Positions 42,923-53,511 of a DNA stretch of 64,000 nt are shown here, piece after piece; position 1 is the first letter of the stretch; every line of letters begins with the position of its first letter. The stretch covers positions 62,001 to 126,000 of the forward strand of contig NZ_VTHK01000009.1 of NCBI RefSeq assembly GCF_009765355.1, written 5' to 3'. The DNA is from Amycolatopsis anabasis. GTDB taxonomy: Bacteria > Actinomycetota > Actinomycetes > Mycobacteriales > Pseudonocardiaceae. Both the position numbers and the translations under genes were made by a program. The notes below the pieces were generated by a model. That model ran no database searches. It saw only the letters and a program-made list of their open reading frames with translations, and was not told the DNA's origin.

Positions 42923-44299
42923 TCACGACCGCGTGGTCGCCGCGGCCCAGTGCCGCGCCGCCTGGTCGGCGAACGCCGTGGTGTGTACGGCGTCGCGGAA
43001 TTCTTCGCGGGAGGTGAGGTACCGCAAGAACTCCGCGGTGGTGGACACCCCCGGCCCGCCGATCGCGAACTCGTCGAGCGCGCGCCGGAGCCGGTCCAGG
43101 GCGCGGGGCCGGTCCGGCGCCCAGACGATCAGCTTCGCCAGCAGTGAGTCGTAGGCCGACGGGATCCGGTAACCGGGGTAGGCGTGCGAGTCCACCCGGA
43201 CGAACGGCCCGTCCGGTGGTGCGAAGCGATCCAGGACTCCCGGTGCGGGCGCGAATTCGCGGGCGGGCTCCTCCGCGTTGATCCGGCATTCGATCGCGAC
43301 CCCGCGGCCGGTGACGCCGTCCTGCCCGAAAGCCAGCGGTTCCCCCGCGGCCACCCGGAGCTGCTGTTCGACCAGGTCGATCCCGGTGCGCAGTTCGGTC
43401 ACCGGATGCTCGACCTGGATGCGGCAGTTCACCTCCAGGAAGAAGAATTCGCCGGTGGTGCCGTCCACCACGAACTCGAACGTGCCGGCGCCGACGTAAC
43501 CGGCACGGCGCGCGCCTTCGACCGCGGCCCGGCCCATCCGGTCGGCCACGTCCCGGGGCAGTTCCGGCGCGGGGGACTCCTCGACCAGCTTCTGGTGCCG
43601 CCGCTGAACCGTGCAGTCGCGTTCGCCGAGATGGACGACGTTCCCGTGCTGGTCCGCGAGGATCTGCACTTCGACGTGCCGTGCGTGCCGCAGGTACCGC
43701 TCGAGGTACACCCGATCGTCCCCGAACAGGGCGCGGGCGGTCGCCCGGGTCGTCTCGAACTTCTCGCCCAGCTCGCTGGCGTCCCGGACCACGCTCATCC
43801 CGCGCCCGCCGCCCCCGGCGACCGCCTTGATGATCAGCGGGCAGCCGATCCGGTCCGCCGCGGCGGCCGCCTCGGCGAGTCCGGACACCGGCGCGATGTT
43901 CCCCGGCAACAGCGGCAGGCCGTGTTCGGCCATCAGCGCGCGGGCCGCCGACTTCTCGCCGAGGCGAGCGATGACGCCGGGTGGCGGACCGATGAACACC
44001 AGGCCTTCTTCGTGGCACACCTCGGCGAAGACCGGGTCCTCGGAGAGGAATCCGTAGCCGGGGTGGATGGCCTCGGCGCCGGTCTGCCGGGCGGCCTCGA
44101 TGATCGCCGGGATGTTCAGGTAGCTGTCCCGCAGGGGCGCGGGACCGATCTGCACCGCGGCGTCGGCGAGCCGCACCACCGCGGAGTCGCGGTCGGCCGT
44201 CGAATACACCGCGACGACCCGGATGCCCAGTTCCCGGCAGGTCCGGGCCACGCGAACCGCGATTTCACCGCGGTTGGCGATGAGCACTGTGCGGAACAC
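42923..44299 (-). CDS. accC: Acetyl-CoA carboxylase, biotin carboxylase subunit
   Basis: A 458-aa ATP-grasp enzyme: VLIANRGEIAVRVARTCRELG, EAIHPGYGFLSEDPVFAEVC, the ATP loop GGGGRGMSVVRD, HARHVEVQILADQHGNVVHLGERDCTVQRRHQKLVEESPAP and FFLEVNCRIQVEHPVTEL. It carboxylates the biotin on AccB. It is free-standing and not fused to BCCP as in most actinobacterial acyl-CoA carboxylases. GTG 44299 starts 5 nt after the accB stop. Confidence 0.93.
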   Translation of the reverse strand: MFRTVLIANRGEIAVRVARTCRELGIRVVAVYSTADRDSAVVRLADAAVQIGPAPLRDSYLNIPAIIEAARQTGAEAIHPGYGFLSEDPVFAEVCHEEGLVFIGPPPGVIARLGEKSAARALMAEHGLPLLPGNIAPVSGLAEAAAAADRIGCPLIIKAVAGGGGRGMSVVRDASELGEKFETTRATARALFGDDRVYLERYLRHARHVEVQILADQHGNVVHLGERDCTVQRRHQKLVEESPAPELPRDVADRMGRAAVEGARRAGYVGAGTFEFVVDGTTGEFFFLEVNCRIQVEHPVTELRTGIDLVEQQLRVAAGEPLAFGQDGVTGRGVAIECRINAEEPAREFAPAPGVLDRFAPPDGPFVRVDSHAYPGYRIPSAYDSLLAKLIVWAPDRPRALDRLRRALDEFAIGGPGVSTTAEFLRYLTSREEFRDAVHTTAFADQAARHWAAATTRS

Positions 44300-44304
44300 G
44301 GCCG

Positions 44305-44772
44305 TCAGTCCGCCGCGGCCAGTTCGAACAGCGGCGCACCGTACTCGACCGGCGCACCGTTCTCGGCGACCACCGCCAGCACCCGCCCGCCCTGTTCGGC
44401 CTCGACCGGGATCATCACCTTCATCGCCTCGATGATCCCGATCTGCTGCCCGGGCCGGACCACGTCACCGACCCGGACGAACGGTTCGGCGCCCGGGTTC
44501 GGCGCCACGTAGAACAGGCCGACCGCGGGGGCGCGCAGATACGTTCCCGGTTCCGGCGCGGGCTCCGGTGGCGCCGCGGCGACCCCTTCGCCGTCGGCCC
44601 ACTCCAGTTCCACCGAGCAGACCGGGCTGTGCACGCGCAGCACGCGCAGCCGCCGCCCGGATCTTTCGACGAGTTCCCCCAGCAACCGGTGGGTGGCCGT
44701 CAGGGTCCGCTCCAGCTCCCGCGCCTCGGCCGTGCCGGGCGCGGTCAGCTCAGGCGGTGAGTTCTGCGCCAC
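44305..44772 (-). CDS. accB: Acetyl-CoA carboxylase, biotin carboxyl carrier protein
   Basis: A 155-aa BCCP. The C-terminal biotinyl domain (about 78-152) has the lysine motif [11 protein letters not shown] (Lys118) and the thumb-like [16 protein letters not shown]. The first 65 residues are a helical linker. GTG 44772 has GGGAGGAG upstream and overlaps the end of the accDA gene by 23 nt. Confidence 0.92.
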   Translation of the reverse strand: MAQNSPPELTAPGTAEARELERTLTATHRLLGELVERSGRRLRVLRVHSPVCSVELEWADGEGVAAAPPEPAPEPGTYLRAPAVGLFYVAPNPGAEPFVRVGDVVRPGQQIGIIEAMKVMIPVEAEQGGRVLAVVAENGAPVEYGAPLFELAAAD

Positions 44773-46453
44773 GGCTGCTCTCCTCCCACGAGTCCAGGCC
44801 GAACGCGCGGAATCGCCGCCGGCGGTGGTCGATCAGCTCGCCGGGGCCCAGCGGGCCCAGGTCGGCGAGGGCGTCGCGCAACGCCCGGCGCAGGGCGCCG
44901 GCCGCGGCGCGGTGATCGGCCTGCGGCCCGCCGGCGGGTTCCGGGATCACGGCGTCGAGGACGCCGAGGGACAGCAACTCCCGCGCGCTCGGGCGGAGGG
45001 CTTCGGCCGCCCGCCGGGCCTCGGCCGGGTCTCCCCACAGGATCGCCGCGCAGCCCTCCGGACTGATCACCGAGTAGGTGGAGCTGGGGAAGGCCAGCAC
45101 GGTGTTGGCCACGCCGAGCGCCAGCGCGCCGCCGCTGCCGCCCTCCCCGGTCACCACGGCGACCACGGGGACCGGCAGGGTGGCCATGAGCCGGATGCTC
45201 TCCGCGATCGCCCCCGCCTGCCCCTGCTCCTCGGCCTCGACACCGGGGAACGCGCCCGGGGTGTCGATCAGGGTGATCACCGGGATCCCGAGCTTGCCGG
45301 CGAGGCGCATCAGGCGCATCGCCTTGCGATAGCCGGCCGGGGTGGCCATGCCGAAGTTGTGCGCGGCCAGCTCCGCGGCCGTATGCCCCTTCCGGTGGCC
45401 GAGCACCAGGACCGGGGCGCCGTCCAGCCGGGCCACCCCGCCGAGCAGGGCCACGCAGTCGCCGCCCGCCCGATCGCCGCGCAGTTCCAGGAAGTCCTCG
45501 AACACCGAACCGATGTAGTCCATTGTGGACGGCCGGTTGACGTCGCGGGCGCGCTGGACCACGTCCCAGCTCGGCTCCGCGGGCAGTTGCGCGCAGTCGC
45601 GGATCAGGCCGCCGTCCGCGGGCGCCGGCGGCGGGGCCGGAGTCGCGGTGGCCAGCAGCCTGCCGAGCACCCCGGCGAGTTCCTCGCGGCGGTGGATGCC
45701 GTCGATCAAGCCTCTGGCCAACAGGAACTCCGCGGTCTGGAAGCCTTCGGGCAGGCGCTGGCCGATCGTCTGCCGGATGACCCGGCTCCCGGCGAATCCG
45801 AGCCGGGCGCCCGGTTCGGCGAGGACCACGTCGCACAGGGTGGCGTAGGACGCCGCCACGCCGCCGAAGGTCGGATCGGTGACCAGGGAGAGGGTGAGCA
45901 CCCCGGCCTCGTCGAGACGGCTCAGCGCCGCGGCCGTCTTCGCCATCTGCATCAGCGCCAGGGCGCCTTCCTGCATGCGGGCGCCCCCGGACGCCGACAC
46001 GATCAGCAGCGGCGTGCGCTCGGCCAGCGCGAGTTCGGCGGCCAGCGTCACCAGTTCGCCCACCGCCGCACCCAGGCTGCCGCCCATGAACCGGAAGTCC
46101 ATCACCGCGGCGATGACCGGGTTGCCGCCGATGCGCCCGCGCACGCACAGCACCGCCTCGGCCAGCCCGGTGGCCACCCGGGCCCGGCGCAGCCGTTGCG
46201 GGTACGGCGTGGAATCCACGAAACCCAGCGGATCCGCGGTTTCCACCCGGAAGTCCAGCGGCTCGGCGGAACCGTCGTCCAGCAGCTGTTCGATCCGCTG
46301 GGGCGCCGGCAGCCGGAAGTGGTGCCCGCAGTCGGCGCACACTCCCCGGGTCCGGGCGAGCGTGCGGTGGAACACGAGCCGCCGGCATCCCGGGCACAGC
46401 ATCCACGACGACCGCGCGCCGGTCCGGTCGTCCTGCTTCTGGCTGGGCATCAC
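44750..46453 (-). CDS. accDA: Acetyl-CoA carboxylase carboxyltransferase, fused beta-alpha (AccD-AccA)
   Basis: A 567-aa fusion. The beta part (1-280) has a zinc finger ([23 protein letters not shown]) and the crotonase-like block [23 protein letters not shown]. The alpha part (285-560) has [57 protein letters not shown] and [17 protein letters not shown]. The enzyme transfers CO2 from biotin to acetyl-CoA. GTG 46453 or ATG 46450 both follow GGAAGGGAAGG. It supplies malonyl-CoA to the PKS next to it. Confidence 0.92.
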   Translation of the reverse strand: MMPSQKQDDRTGARSSWMLCPGCRRLVFHRTLARTRGVCADCGHHFRLPAPQRIEQLLDDGSAEPLDFRVETADPLGFVDSTPYPQRLRRARVATGLAEAVLCVRGRIGGNPVIAAVMDFRFMGGSLGAAVGELVTLAAELALAERTPLLIVSASGGARMQEGALALMQMAKTAAALSRLDEAGVLTLSLVTDPTFGGVAASYATLCDVVLAEPGARLGFAGSRVIRQTIGQRLPEGFQTAEFLLARGLIDGIHRREELAGVLGRLLATATPAPPPAPADGGLIRDCAQLPAEPSWDVVQRARDVNRPSTMDYIGSVFEDFLELRGDRAGGDCVALLGGVARLDGAPVLVLGHRKGHTAAELAAHNFGMATPAGYRKAMRLMRLAGKLGIPVITLIDTPGAFPGVEAEEQGQAGAIAESIRLMATLPVPVVAVVTGEGGSGGALALGVANTVLAFPSSTYSVISPEGCAAILWGDPAEARRAAEALRPSARELLSLGVLDAVIPEPAGGPQADHRAAAGALRRALRDALADLGPLGPGELIDHRRRRFRAFGLDSWEESSRGAELTA

Positions 46454-46469
46454 GTCCTTCCCTTCCGGT

Positions 46470-47531
46470 TCACTTCGGGCGGCACTCCAGCATGGTCCAG
46501 TGGTAGACCGGTTCGCTGATCAGCTCGAATCCGGTGCTGTCGAACAGTTCGTGCCACTCGTCCAGGGTCCGTTCCCGGCCGCCGAAGAGCACGAGCATGT
46601 CGACGTCGAGGAACTTCGCGTGGTCCCAGCGGTTCCGGGGCGCCATCACCTGGTCGAAGACCAGCAGGGTGGCGCCGGTGTCGCCGATCGTCGCGCGAAC
46701 CCGCCGCAGCAGCTCGGCGGCCCGGTCGTCGGACCAGTTGTGCAGCACCGCCTTGAGCAGGTAGGCGTCGCAGCCGGTCGGGAGCGGGTGCGTGAAGAAA
46801 TCCCCGGGCACCACGGTGACCCGGTCGGCCACCCCCTCCTCGTCGAGCACCGGCCGCGCCGCGGACACGACTCGGGGCAGGTCCAGCAGCACCCCGGTGG
46901 TGTGCGGGTTGCGCCGCAGCACCTGGGCGAGGAACCAGCCGTCCCCACCGCCGAGATCGGCGATCCGGGCGAAGCGTTCCAGCCCCACGTCCGGCAGCTC
47001 GTCGAGAACCAGCTGACGGCTCCAGTGCATCATGAACCGTTCGAAGAACGCGCCGACCTCGGCGTTGCGCTCCAGATGCTGGTAGAAGGAGTGCCCGAAC
47101 ACCCGGTCGAACGACGGCTCGCCGGTGCGCACGCTGTGCATGATCTCGTCGAACGGGCGCCAGGTGATGTCCATGTTGTTGTACTTGACCAGCGGCAGCA
47201 CCCCGTCGGTGTTGTCCGAGCGAAGACCGTCGGACAGCGGGGTGTTGGCGAAGGTCTTTCCCCGGCCCTCGACGAAGATGCCGACCGCGGCGGCGCCCCG
47301 CAGGATCCGGTAGAGCGACAGTTCGTGGGCGCCGGTGGCGGCGGCGAGTTCGGCCACGGTCCGCGGCCGATCGGCGAGCTGGTCGGCGATGCCGAGCTCG
47401 GCCACGACGTGGACGATCCGCGCCAGCCGCCCGCCACTGGCCAGCAACAGCAGGTGCCGTGCGTGCAGGTCGTCGGGCAGCGCCGTCGGTTCCGGTGGGA
47501 CGGTCTCCGCAGTTCTGTCCACAGTGGTCAT
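46470..47531 (-). CDS. O-methyltransferase, counterpart of the TcmN C-terminal domain
   Basis: A 353-aa SAM-dependent enzyme with a dimerisation helix region ([43 protein letters not shown]), motif [21 protein letters not shown] and the catalytic region [21 protein letters not shown]. It sits just after the aromatase gene and overlaps its stop by 4 nt (TCAT, 47528-47531). In tetracenomycin TcmN these two functions are one protein, so this is a split form. The likely role is the first OH methylation on the tetracene. Confidence 0.85.
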   Translation of the reverse strand: MTTVDRTAETVPPEPTALPDDLHARHLLLLASGGRLARIVHVVAELGIADQLADRPRTVAELAAATGAHELSLYRILRGAAAVGIFVEGRGKTFANTPLSDGLRSDNTDGVLPLVKYNNMDITWRPFDEIMHSVRTGEPSFDRVFGHSFYQHLERNAEVGAFFERFMMHWSRQLVLDELPDVGLERFARIADLGGGDGWFLAQVLRRNPHTTGVLLDLPRVVSAARPVLDEEGVADRVTVVPGDFFTHPLPTGCDAYLLKAVLHNWSDDRAAELLRRVRATIGDTGATLLVFDQVMAPRNRWDHAKFLDVDMLVLFGGRERTLDEWHELFDSTGFELISEPVYHWTMLECRPK

Positions 47532-48013
47532 GAGAGTCGGTTCCTCCCTCGTCCTCGGGCGACCATTCCCGCCGTCGCCTCGATGGTTTTCTTGATGTGC
47601 GCCATGTTCTTCCGGGTCGCCTGGTTGAGATGCGCGGCCATGCCCTCGTCGTCCAGGTGCGCCCCGGGGTTCATCTCGAATTCCTGAACCCATCGCATCT
47701 CGGTTCCGGAACCGTTCTCGCGGTAGGACCAGAACAGGTTCATGTATTTGAAGGGGCCCGGCTCCAGGCGGTGCGCCCGGACGGTCAGCTCGGCTTTGTT
47801 CAGCACCCGGCGGGAAACCCATTGCCAGGACTTGCCGTTCGCGTCCGGTTTGGTGGTCAGCCGGAAGTCGATGCTGTCGCCGTCCCGCCGGAGGACCTCC
47901 GCCTCGGCGTACTCGGCGAACAGGTCCGGCCACGACTCGATGTCGTTCGTCATGTCCCAGACGAGCTCGACCGGCGCCTGGATGGTCACCGCGTTGTCCG
48001 TTCGCGCGGCCAT
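47528..48013 (-). CDS. Aromatase/cyclase (TcmN N-terminal type, SRPBCC fold)
   Basis: A 161-aa START/SRPBCC protein very close to the TcmN aromatase domain: [88 protein letters not shown]. It folds and aromatises the first rings of an unreduced polyketide chain on the ACP. ATG 48013 is 1 nt after the ACP stop codon, so translation is coupled. The call rests on residue patterns recalled for TcmN. Confidence 0.92.
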   Translation of the reverse strand: MAARTDNAVTIQAPVELVWDMTNDIESWPDLFAEYAEAEVLRRDGDSIDFRLTTKPDANGKSWQWVSRRVLNKAELTVRAHRLEPGPFKYMNLFWSYRENGSGTEMRWVQEFEMNPGAHLDDEGMAAHLNQATRKNMAHIKKTIEATAGMVARGRGRNRLS

Positions 48014-48014
48014 T

Positions 48015-48272
48015 TCAGCGCACCCCTTCGCGGGTGGCGTTGATGATCCGCAGGGCGAGCCGGGGCGTCGTCATCTCGATGACCTCCTCCTCGGACAGGG
48101 CGACCCCGTCCTCCTGTTTCAATTTCGCCGCCAGCTCCATCAGTGCCAGCGAGTCGTAGCCGAGTTCGTCGAACGGAATGTCCAGAATCTCGCCGTCGAG
48201 GTCGTATTCGTCGGAATCGCCCGCGCATTCCCTGAGCGCCGCCACCAATCGCGCCAGATCTATTTCAGCCAT
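48015..48272 (-). CDS. Type II PKS acyl carrier protein
   Basis: An 85-aa ACP with the phosphopantetheine site [14 protein letters not shown] (Ser41). Length and pattern match TcmM/ActI-ORF3. ATG 48272. It sits between the chain length factor gene and the aromatase gene, the standard minimal PKS order. Confidence 0.95.
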   Translation of the reverse strand: MAEIDLARLVAALRECAGDSDEYDLDGEILDIPFDELGYDSLALMELAAKLKQEDGVALSEEEVIEMTTPRLALRIINATREGVR

Positions 48273-48306
48273 ACCTTCCTTCCCCTCATCGATCCTGTTC
48301 GCGTAA

Positions 48307-49539
48307 TCACTGATCGGTTCGCTGAACGACCAGCGCGGAGTTGAATCCGCCGTGCCCGCGCGCCACCACGAGCGCGTTCCTGATCGGCAGTTCCCGCGGC
48401 TGGTCCCGCACGAGATCCAGTTCGATCGCCGGGGCGAGTGCCGGGACGCCGATCGTGGGCGGCACGACCGACTCCTGCAGCGACAGCAGGGCGCAGGCCA
48501 GGTCCAGCGCCGCGCCTCCGGCGTAGAGCCGCCCGGTCATCGTCTTCGGTGCGGTCACCGGCACCCCGCGCGGGCCGAAGACCTCGGCCAGCGCGGCCGC
48601 CTCCGCCCGGTCCAGTTCGGGCAACCCCATCGCGTCGGCGAACACCACGTCGACCTCGCTCGGGCGCAGCCCGGCGCGATCCAGGGCGCCGCGGATCGCG
48701 GGCGCGAGCGCGGACGGACGGCCGGAGCCGGGGCGCGGGTCGAAGGTCGACGCGTGGCCCGCGATGCGGCCGTAGGTCTTGGCCGCGCCCCGCGCCCGGG
48801 CCGCTTCCACCGGTTCGACCACCAGGATCGCGCCGCCCTCCCCGGCGACATACCCGGACGCGTGCGGGGTGAACGGCCGGTAGGCGGTGCGTGGATCGGG
48901 CACGGTGCTCAACCGGCCCGGGGGCAACTGGGCGACCAGCCCCCACGGGCACAGGGACGCGTCCAGGCCCCCGGTCACCGCGAGGTGGATCGTGCCCCGG
49001 GCGAGCAATCGGCTCGCGTGCGCGGCCGCGTCCAGGCCGCCGGCCTGCTCGGAGACCAGCACCGAACTGTGGCCCCGCATCCCGTTGCGGATCGAGATCT
49101 GCCCGGTGTTCACCGCGTAGAACCACGCGAACGACTGGTACGCGCTGACCCGGTCCGGGCCGGTGCCCCAGAGCTTTTCCAGTTCCCGTTGGCCGAACTC
49201 GAACCCGCCGGAAGCGCTGGCGGTGACGACGCCCATGACGTACTCGTCGAGTTCGCCGGTCTCCACCCCCGCGTCGGTCAGCGCCCAGTCGGTCGCGGCC
49301 AGCGCGTACTGTGTCATCCGGTCGGTCTGCGGCAGCAGCCGCTTCGGCAGGTGCTCACCCGGGTCGAAGTCGAGCACTTCGCCGCCCACCTGGACGGGAT
49401 AGCCGGAGGCGTCGAATCTGCGGATCACGTCGAGGCCGCTGCGGCCGTCCAGGGTCCGTTCCCAGAACTCCTTGGTACCCAGCCCGTTCGGCGCGACCAC
49501 GCCGATGCCGGTGACCACCGGCTGTGCGGCGTCAGGCAT
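48307..49539 (-). CDS. KS-beta / chain length factor
   Basis: A 410-aa ketosynthase-like protein in which the nucleophile Cys is replaced by Gln165 ([12 protein letters not shown]), the hallmark of a chain length factor. It pairs with KS-alpha to set chain length and decarboxylate malonyl-ACP. Start ATG 49539 overlaps the KS-alpha stop by 8 nt (49532-49539), giving strict coupling. It resembles TcmL, so a decaketide is my guess; gate residues need an alignment. Confidence 0.95.
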   Translation of the reverse strand: MPDAAQPVVTGIGVVAPNGLGTKEFWERTLDGRSGLDVIRRFDASGYPVQVGGEVLDFDPGEHLPKRLLPQTDRMTQYALAATDWALTDAGVETGELDEYVMGVVTASASGGFEFGQRELEKLWGTGPDRVSAYQSFAWFYAVNTGQISIRNGMRGHSSVLVSEQAGGLDAAAHASRLLARGTIHLAVTGGLDASLCPWGLVAQLPPGRLSTVPDPRTAYRPFTPHASGYVAGEGGAILVVEPVEAARARGAAKTYGRIAGHASTFDPRPGSGRPSALAPAIRGALDRAGLRPSEVDVVFADAMGLPELDRAEAAALAEVFGPRGVPVTAPKTMTGRLYAGGAALDLACALLSLQESVVPPTIGVPALAPAIELDLVRDQPRELPIRNALVVARGHGGFNSALVVQRTDQ

Positions 49540-50800
49540 GGGCGCGCCCGTCGGGCCGGGTCAGCACCGCCGCGCTCTGGAAGCCGCCGAACCCGCTGCC
49601 GACGCTCAGCACGGTGCGCACGTCGACCTCCCGCGCCTGGTTCGGCACGTAGTCGAGATCGCATTCGGGGTCGCGTTCGGCGAAGTTCGCGGTGGGCGGC
49701 ACCACACCGTGTTCGATCGCCAGCGCGCACGCGGCCAGCTCGAGCGAGCCGACGGCGCCCAGGGAATGCCCGATCATGGACTTGATCGAGCTGACCGGGA
49801 CCCGGTAGGCGCGCTGCCCGAGGCTGCGCTTGAACGCGGCGGTTTCGTGCCGGTCGTTCTGTTTGGTCCCGGAGCCGTGCGCGTTGATGTAGTCCAGATC
49901 GTCACCACCGACGCGGGCCTGGGCCATCGCCGCGTCGATGGCCGCCGACATCTCGCGGCCGTCTGGCCGCAAGCCGGTCATGTGGTAGGCGTTGCACCGG
50001 GTCGCGAAACCGGACAGTTCGGCGTAGACGTGCGCGCCCCGGCGGCGGGCGCGGGCGGCGTCCTCCAGGACGAACACGGCCGCCCCCTCGCCGAGCACGA
50101 AACCGTCCCGGGCGCGGTCGAACGGGCGGGAAGCGTGCGCCGGATCGGCGTTGTTCGGGGAGGTGGCCTTGATGGCGTCGAAGCAGGCCACCGTGATCGG
50201 TGAGATCGGGGCGTCGGTGGCGCCGCAGACCATCACCTCGGCCTGCCCGTCGCGCAGCAGTTCCGCGGCGTAGCCCACCACGTCCAGCCCGGACGTGCAG
50301 CCGGTGGACACCACGGTCACCGGGCCTTCGGCGCCCACTTCCCAGGCGACCTCCCGGGATATGGAGGTGGGCACGAAGTAGTCGAAGAGCTGTTCGGGCG
50401 CGAGGGTGTGGTCGACCAGCCATTTCGAACCGCGGTCGCTGACGCGCGCGTATTCCCGGTCCAGGCTCATCGTGCAGCCCACCGCGCTGCCGATGCTCAC
50501 CCCGACCGAGCCGGGGTCCAGCCGGCCCAGGTCCAGCCCGCTGTCGGCCACGGCTTCCCGGACGCAGGCGAGGGCGAGCAGCGTGGCGCGGTCGAGACCG
50601 GCGTCCTGCCCGGCGCCGAGACCTTCCGCACGCGGGTCGAAGTCGATCTCGGCGGCGATCCGGGACCGGAACGGGGACGGGTCGAAGAAGGAGATCGTCC
50701 GGGTCGCCGTCCGGCCGGCGGTGAGCAGGTCCCAGAACCGGGCCGTGTCCCCGCCACCGGGCGCCCGCACGCCGATGCCGGTGATCGCCACCCCGGTCAT
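49532..50800 (-). CDS. KS-alpha ketosynthase of the minimal type II PKS
   Basis: A 422-aa ketosynthase with active-site Cys168 ([10 protein letters not shown]), His308 ([13 protein letters not shown]) and His345 ([11 protein letters not shown]). It condenses malonyl units on the ACP as a dimer with the KS-beta. ATG 50800 overlaps the cupin stop by 4 nt. No ketoreductase gene is next to it. Confidence 0.95.
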   Translation of the reverse strand: MTGVAITGIGVRAPGGGDTARFWDLLTAGRTATRTISFFDPSPFRSRIAAEIDFDPRAEGLGAGQDAGLDRATLLALACVREAVADSGLDLGRLDPGSVGVSIGSAVGCTMSLDREYARVSDRGSKWLVDHTLAPEQLFDYFVPTSISREVAWEVGAEGPVTVVSTGCTSGLDVVGYAAELLRDGQAEVMVCGATDAPISPITVACFDAIKATSPNNADPAHASRPFDRARDGFVLGEGAAVFVLEDAARARRRGAHVYAELSGFATRCNAYHMTGLRPDGREMSAAIDAAMAQARVGGDDLDYINAHGSGTKQNDRHETAAFKRSLGQRAYRVPVSSIKSMIGHSLGAVGSLELAACALAIEHGVVPPTANFAERDPECDLDYVPNQAREVDVRTVLSVGSGFGGFQSAAVLTRPDGRAHA

Positions 50801-51225
50801 ACCGGCCCCCCGACCGCGGGCGGCGCGTCCGCCGGCCGCGGCACCGCCTCGGTGTCCACGTGTCCCAGTTCGGGTTTCGGCGCCAGCGGGGTTATCTGGA
50901 ACACCGCCCGCGCCCGGACCGTGCCGCGGTTCTCGATCCGGTTGCGCTCGCCCCGGGTGATCAACAGGGCATCGTCGGGGTCCAGGGTGACTTCGGTGCC
51001 GTTCACCCGGACCACCAGGTGCCCGCTGATCAGAAAGACGAATTTGTCCGAATAAGGATGGTAATGCTCGCTGATGAACTCGCCGGGTTCCAATTCGAAT
51101 GTGCCCATGAATCCGGAGATCGCGCCCACCGAGGACGGGGTCAGCAGCGCACGGGTGGTGCCGCCCTGGCGATGGCTGGGCGTCGTGTCCGCAACGGCGA
51201 CCTTGGCCACCGGTCGTGTGGACAT
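50797..51225 (-). CDS. Cupin polyketide cyclase (TcmJ/WhiE-II type)
   Basis: A 142-aa cupin. Motif 1 is [26 protein letters not shown] with His, His and Glu-like ligand positions; motif 2 is near [16 protein letters not shown]. TcmJ-type cupins help fold the chain in pentangular and tetracenomycin pathways. It leads directly into KS-alpha (4-nt overlap), as tcmJ does to tcmK. Confidence 0.88.
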   Translation of the reverse strand: MSTRPVAKVAVADTTPSHRQGGTTRALLTPSSVGAISGFMGTFELEPGEFISEHYHPYSDKFVFLISGHLVVRVNGTEVTLDPDDALLITRGERNRIENRGTVRARAVFQITPLAPKPELGHVDTEAVPRPADAPPAVGGPV

Positions 51226-51326
51226 GTTGAGTTCCTTCCCCCAGAAGATCGCGTTGTCCCAACTTTGCCGGAACGCCCTGGTAGCACGAGTGAACCCCGC
51301 TGGTGCCGGGTGCTCCGGCGGCGTTC

Positions 51327-52364
51327 TCAGCTCAGGCCGGCCTCGATCAGGCGCAGGGCGGAGGACCGCGTGTCCAGTTCCCGCCGCACCGCGAATCCGG
51401 CTTTGCCCAGCAATTCCCGATATTGCTCGATGGTTCGATCGAATCCGGGCACGAGAACCAGGATGAGCAAATCCACGAAACGGGCCACCGCGGACGATTC
51501 CGGGAGCGGAATCGAATCGATTACCAGTATCCGCGAGTCCGGTTTCATCGCGCGGCGGACGGTGTTCAGGATGCGCAGCGCGTCCTCGTCACTCCAGTCG
51601 TGCAGGGTCCGCTTGAGCAGGTAGAGGTCCGCGCCCGCGGGCACGGCGTCGAAGAAATCACCGGAGACGACGTCGAACCGCCCGCCCAGGTCCTGCCCGT
51701 CCAGCCAGCGCCGGGCTTCCTCGGCCGCGGCGGGCCGCTCGAACAGCGTCCCGGTCAGGCCCGGGTTGGCGGCCAGCACCGCCGCCAGCAGGCAGCCGAG
51801 CCCGCCCCCGACGTCCACCACCGTCCGCGCGCCGCCGAAGTCGAAGCCGGCGGCGACGTCGGCGCTCTCGCGGAGCGAGACGTCGGCCATCGCGCCGTTG
51901 AACAGCGCGGCCGCCGCCGGATCCTGGCCGGTCAGCGTCCAGAAGGACTGCCCGTTGGCCTGGTCGAACGCGGTCTCCCCGGTCCGCACGCTGTGCGGCA
52001 GCGCGCCCCACGCGCGCCAGTTCCAGGGCGCGCCCTGGAACCGCGCCTGTGCCGCCACCGAGCCTGCCCGGTCCGTGCGCAGCCATTCCGAGAGCGGGGA
52101 GTTCGCCACGAGCGCGCCGCCGTCCCGTTCGGCGAACACCCCGATACCCGCCAGCGCGCGCAGCAGCCGGCGCAGCGACGGCGCATGCGTGCCGGTGGCT
52201 TCGGCGAGCTGTTCCACCGTCCGCGGTCCGCCGGCGAGCAGATCGGCGAGGCCGAGTTCGGCCGCCACCTGCAGGGCACGCGCCTTCCAGGTGCCGTGCA
52301 GGATGGCGATCAGCCGGCCGGGATCTGCCGCGGCCGCACCGGTTTCGTATTCCTTGTCCGCCAC
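51327..52364 (-). CDS. O-methyltransferase (second tailoring enzyme)
   Basis: A 345-aa SAM-dependent enzyme with dimerisation region, motif [23 protein letters not shown] and catalytic region [22 protein letters not shown] 52364 has GAAGGAG 10 nt upstream. It sits between the E2 gene and the cupin gene. The role may be a tetracenomycin 3-, 8- or 12a-OH methylation; the position is unknown. Confidence 0.85.
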   Translation of the reverse strand: MADKEYETGAAAADPGRLIAILHGTWKARALQVAAELGLADLLAGGPRTVEQLAEATGTHAPSLRRLLRALAGIGVFAERDGGALVANSPLSEWLRTDRAGSVAAQARFQGAPWNWRAWGALPHSVRTGETAFDQANGQSFWTLTGQDPAAAALFNGAMADVSLRESADVAAGFDFGGARTVVDVGGGLGCLLAAVLAANPGLTGTLFERPAAAEEARRWLDGQDLGGRFDVVSGDFFDAVPAGADLYLLKRTLHDWSDEDALRILNTVRRAMKPDSRILVIDSIPLPESSAVARFVDLLILVLVPGFDRTIEQYRELLGKAGFAVRRELDTRSSALRLIEAGLS

Positions 52365-52389
52365 TGGGCTGGCTCCTTCGTTGTCGACG

Positions 52390-53511
52390 TCACCGCAGGA
52401 GTCCGGTGAGCAGTTGTGGTTGTTCGACCTGGATCCGGATCGCGCGCAGGAACTGGGCGGCGTAGCGGCCGTTCACCACGCGGTGGTCGTAGGACAGTCC
52501 GAGGTGGAAGTACGGCCGGCGCTCGAAGGTTCCCCGGCCGGTGTCGCGGAGCTCCGACCGGAGCCCGCACACCGAGAGCATGCACGTCTGTCCGGGAAGG
52601 ACGAACGGGATGGAGAGCACGATCTCGGTGTAGTCGCTGATCGACACCGAGAGGTTCCCGCCGCCGAGCTCCTCCGCCCGCAGCTCCGATCCGGCCGCGC
52701 GCCGGCGCTGGTCCCGGATCACCGCGGCGATCTCGGGCAGGGACCGGTGCTCGGCGTCCTCGACGACCGGGACGAACAGTCCGGAGCCCAGATCGACGGT
52801 GACCCCGACGTGGGCGACCTCGGGCCGGTGCACGGTTCCGTCCGCGCCGAGACCGGCGAAGCAGTCCGGGAACCGGGGCCGCAGCCGGGCGGCCACCGCG
52901 ACGATCAGTGTGCCGAGATCGAACGGCGTTTCCCCGCTCGCCGCGATTTTCCGGCGCAGCGCGGAAATCCCCGAAGCGTCGATCCTGGCCAGCACGAACG
53001 CGGCCGGAATCGTCCGGTGGGATTCGGCGACCACGTTCGCGGTGGCCCGCTGCCGCCGGGACAGCCGGCCGGACTCCGCCGTGGTTGCCCCGGCGGCCAG
53101 CAGTTCCTCGACGTCCGCCCGCCGGATGAGCGGCCTGCCCAGTGCCCGCAGGCGCTCCGGATCGACGGCGTGCCGGTCCAGGAGCGCCCGGGCCGGCTCG
53201 GTGATGATCAGTTCCGGTCCCGCGCCGGGGGAGTCCGCGGCCGCGGACTCGCGCAGGAACTCCTGATGGGCGGAGCTGTCCGCGAAGACGAAGCCGAGCA
53301 CGTCACCCGGCCGGCAGTCCGCCCCGGCCGGTTTCGCGCGGTGCAGCACCCCGCCGGTCTCGGCGACGAGTTCCTCGACGGCCTTGGCCGTTTCCACTGC
53401 GGCCACCGGATCCCCGGCGGTCACCCGTTCCCCTTCCGGGAAGAGCCATTCGACCAGCACGTAGCTCGTGTCGTTGTTGTTCAGGCGGGGAACCGTGATC
53501 CGCTCAACCAC
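52390..53511 (-). CDS. 2-oxoacid dehydrogenase E2 (dihydrolipoyl acyltransferase)
   Basis: A 373-aa E2. A single N-terminal lipoyl domain (1-77) has the lipoyl-Lys motif ETAKAVEEL (Lys43), a peripheral-subunit-binding-like region (about 100-138), and a catalytic core with YDHRVVNGRYAAQFL (the His of DHRxxxG). It passes an acyl group from E1 to CoA. GTG 53511 overlaps the E1-beta stop by 8 nt. It lies inside the PKS operon, with no E3 gene in the window; a housekeeping E3 could serve. Confidence 0.9.
   Translation of the reverse strand: MVERITVPRLNNNDTSYVLVEWLFPEGERVTAGDPVAAVETAKAVEELVAETGGVLHRAKPAGADCRPGDVLGFVFADSSAHQEFLRESAAADSPGAGPELIITEPARALLDRHAVDPERLRALGRPLIRRADVEELLAAGATTAESGRLSRRQRATANVVAESHRTIPAAFVLARIDASGISALRRKIAASGETPFDLGTLIVAVAARLRPRFPDCFAGLGADGTVHRPEVAHVGVTVDLGSGLFVPVVEDAEHRSLPEIAAVIRDQRRRAAGSELRAEELGGGNLSVSISDYTEIVLSIPFVLPGQTCMLSVCGLRSELRDTGRGTFERRPYFHLGLSYDHRVVNGRYAAQFLRAIRIQVEQPQLLTGLLR

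Noticed and set aside
51226..51326. Possible terminator between the O-methyltransferase and cupin genes (GAACGCC...GGCGTTC)
   Set aside because: The arms are 7 bp and about 30 nt apart, so the hairpin is too weak to report as a feature.
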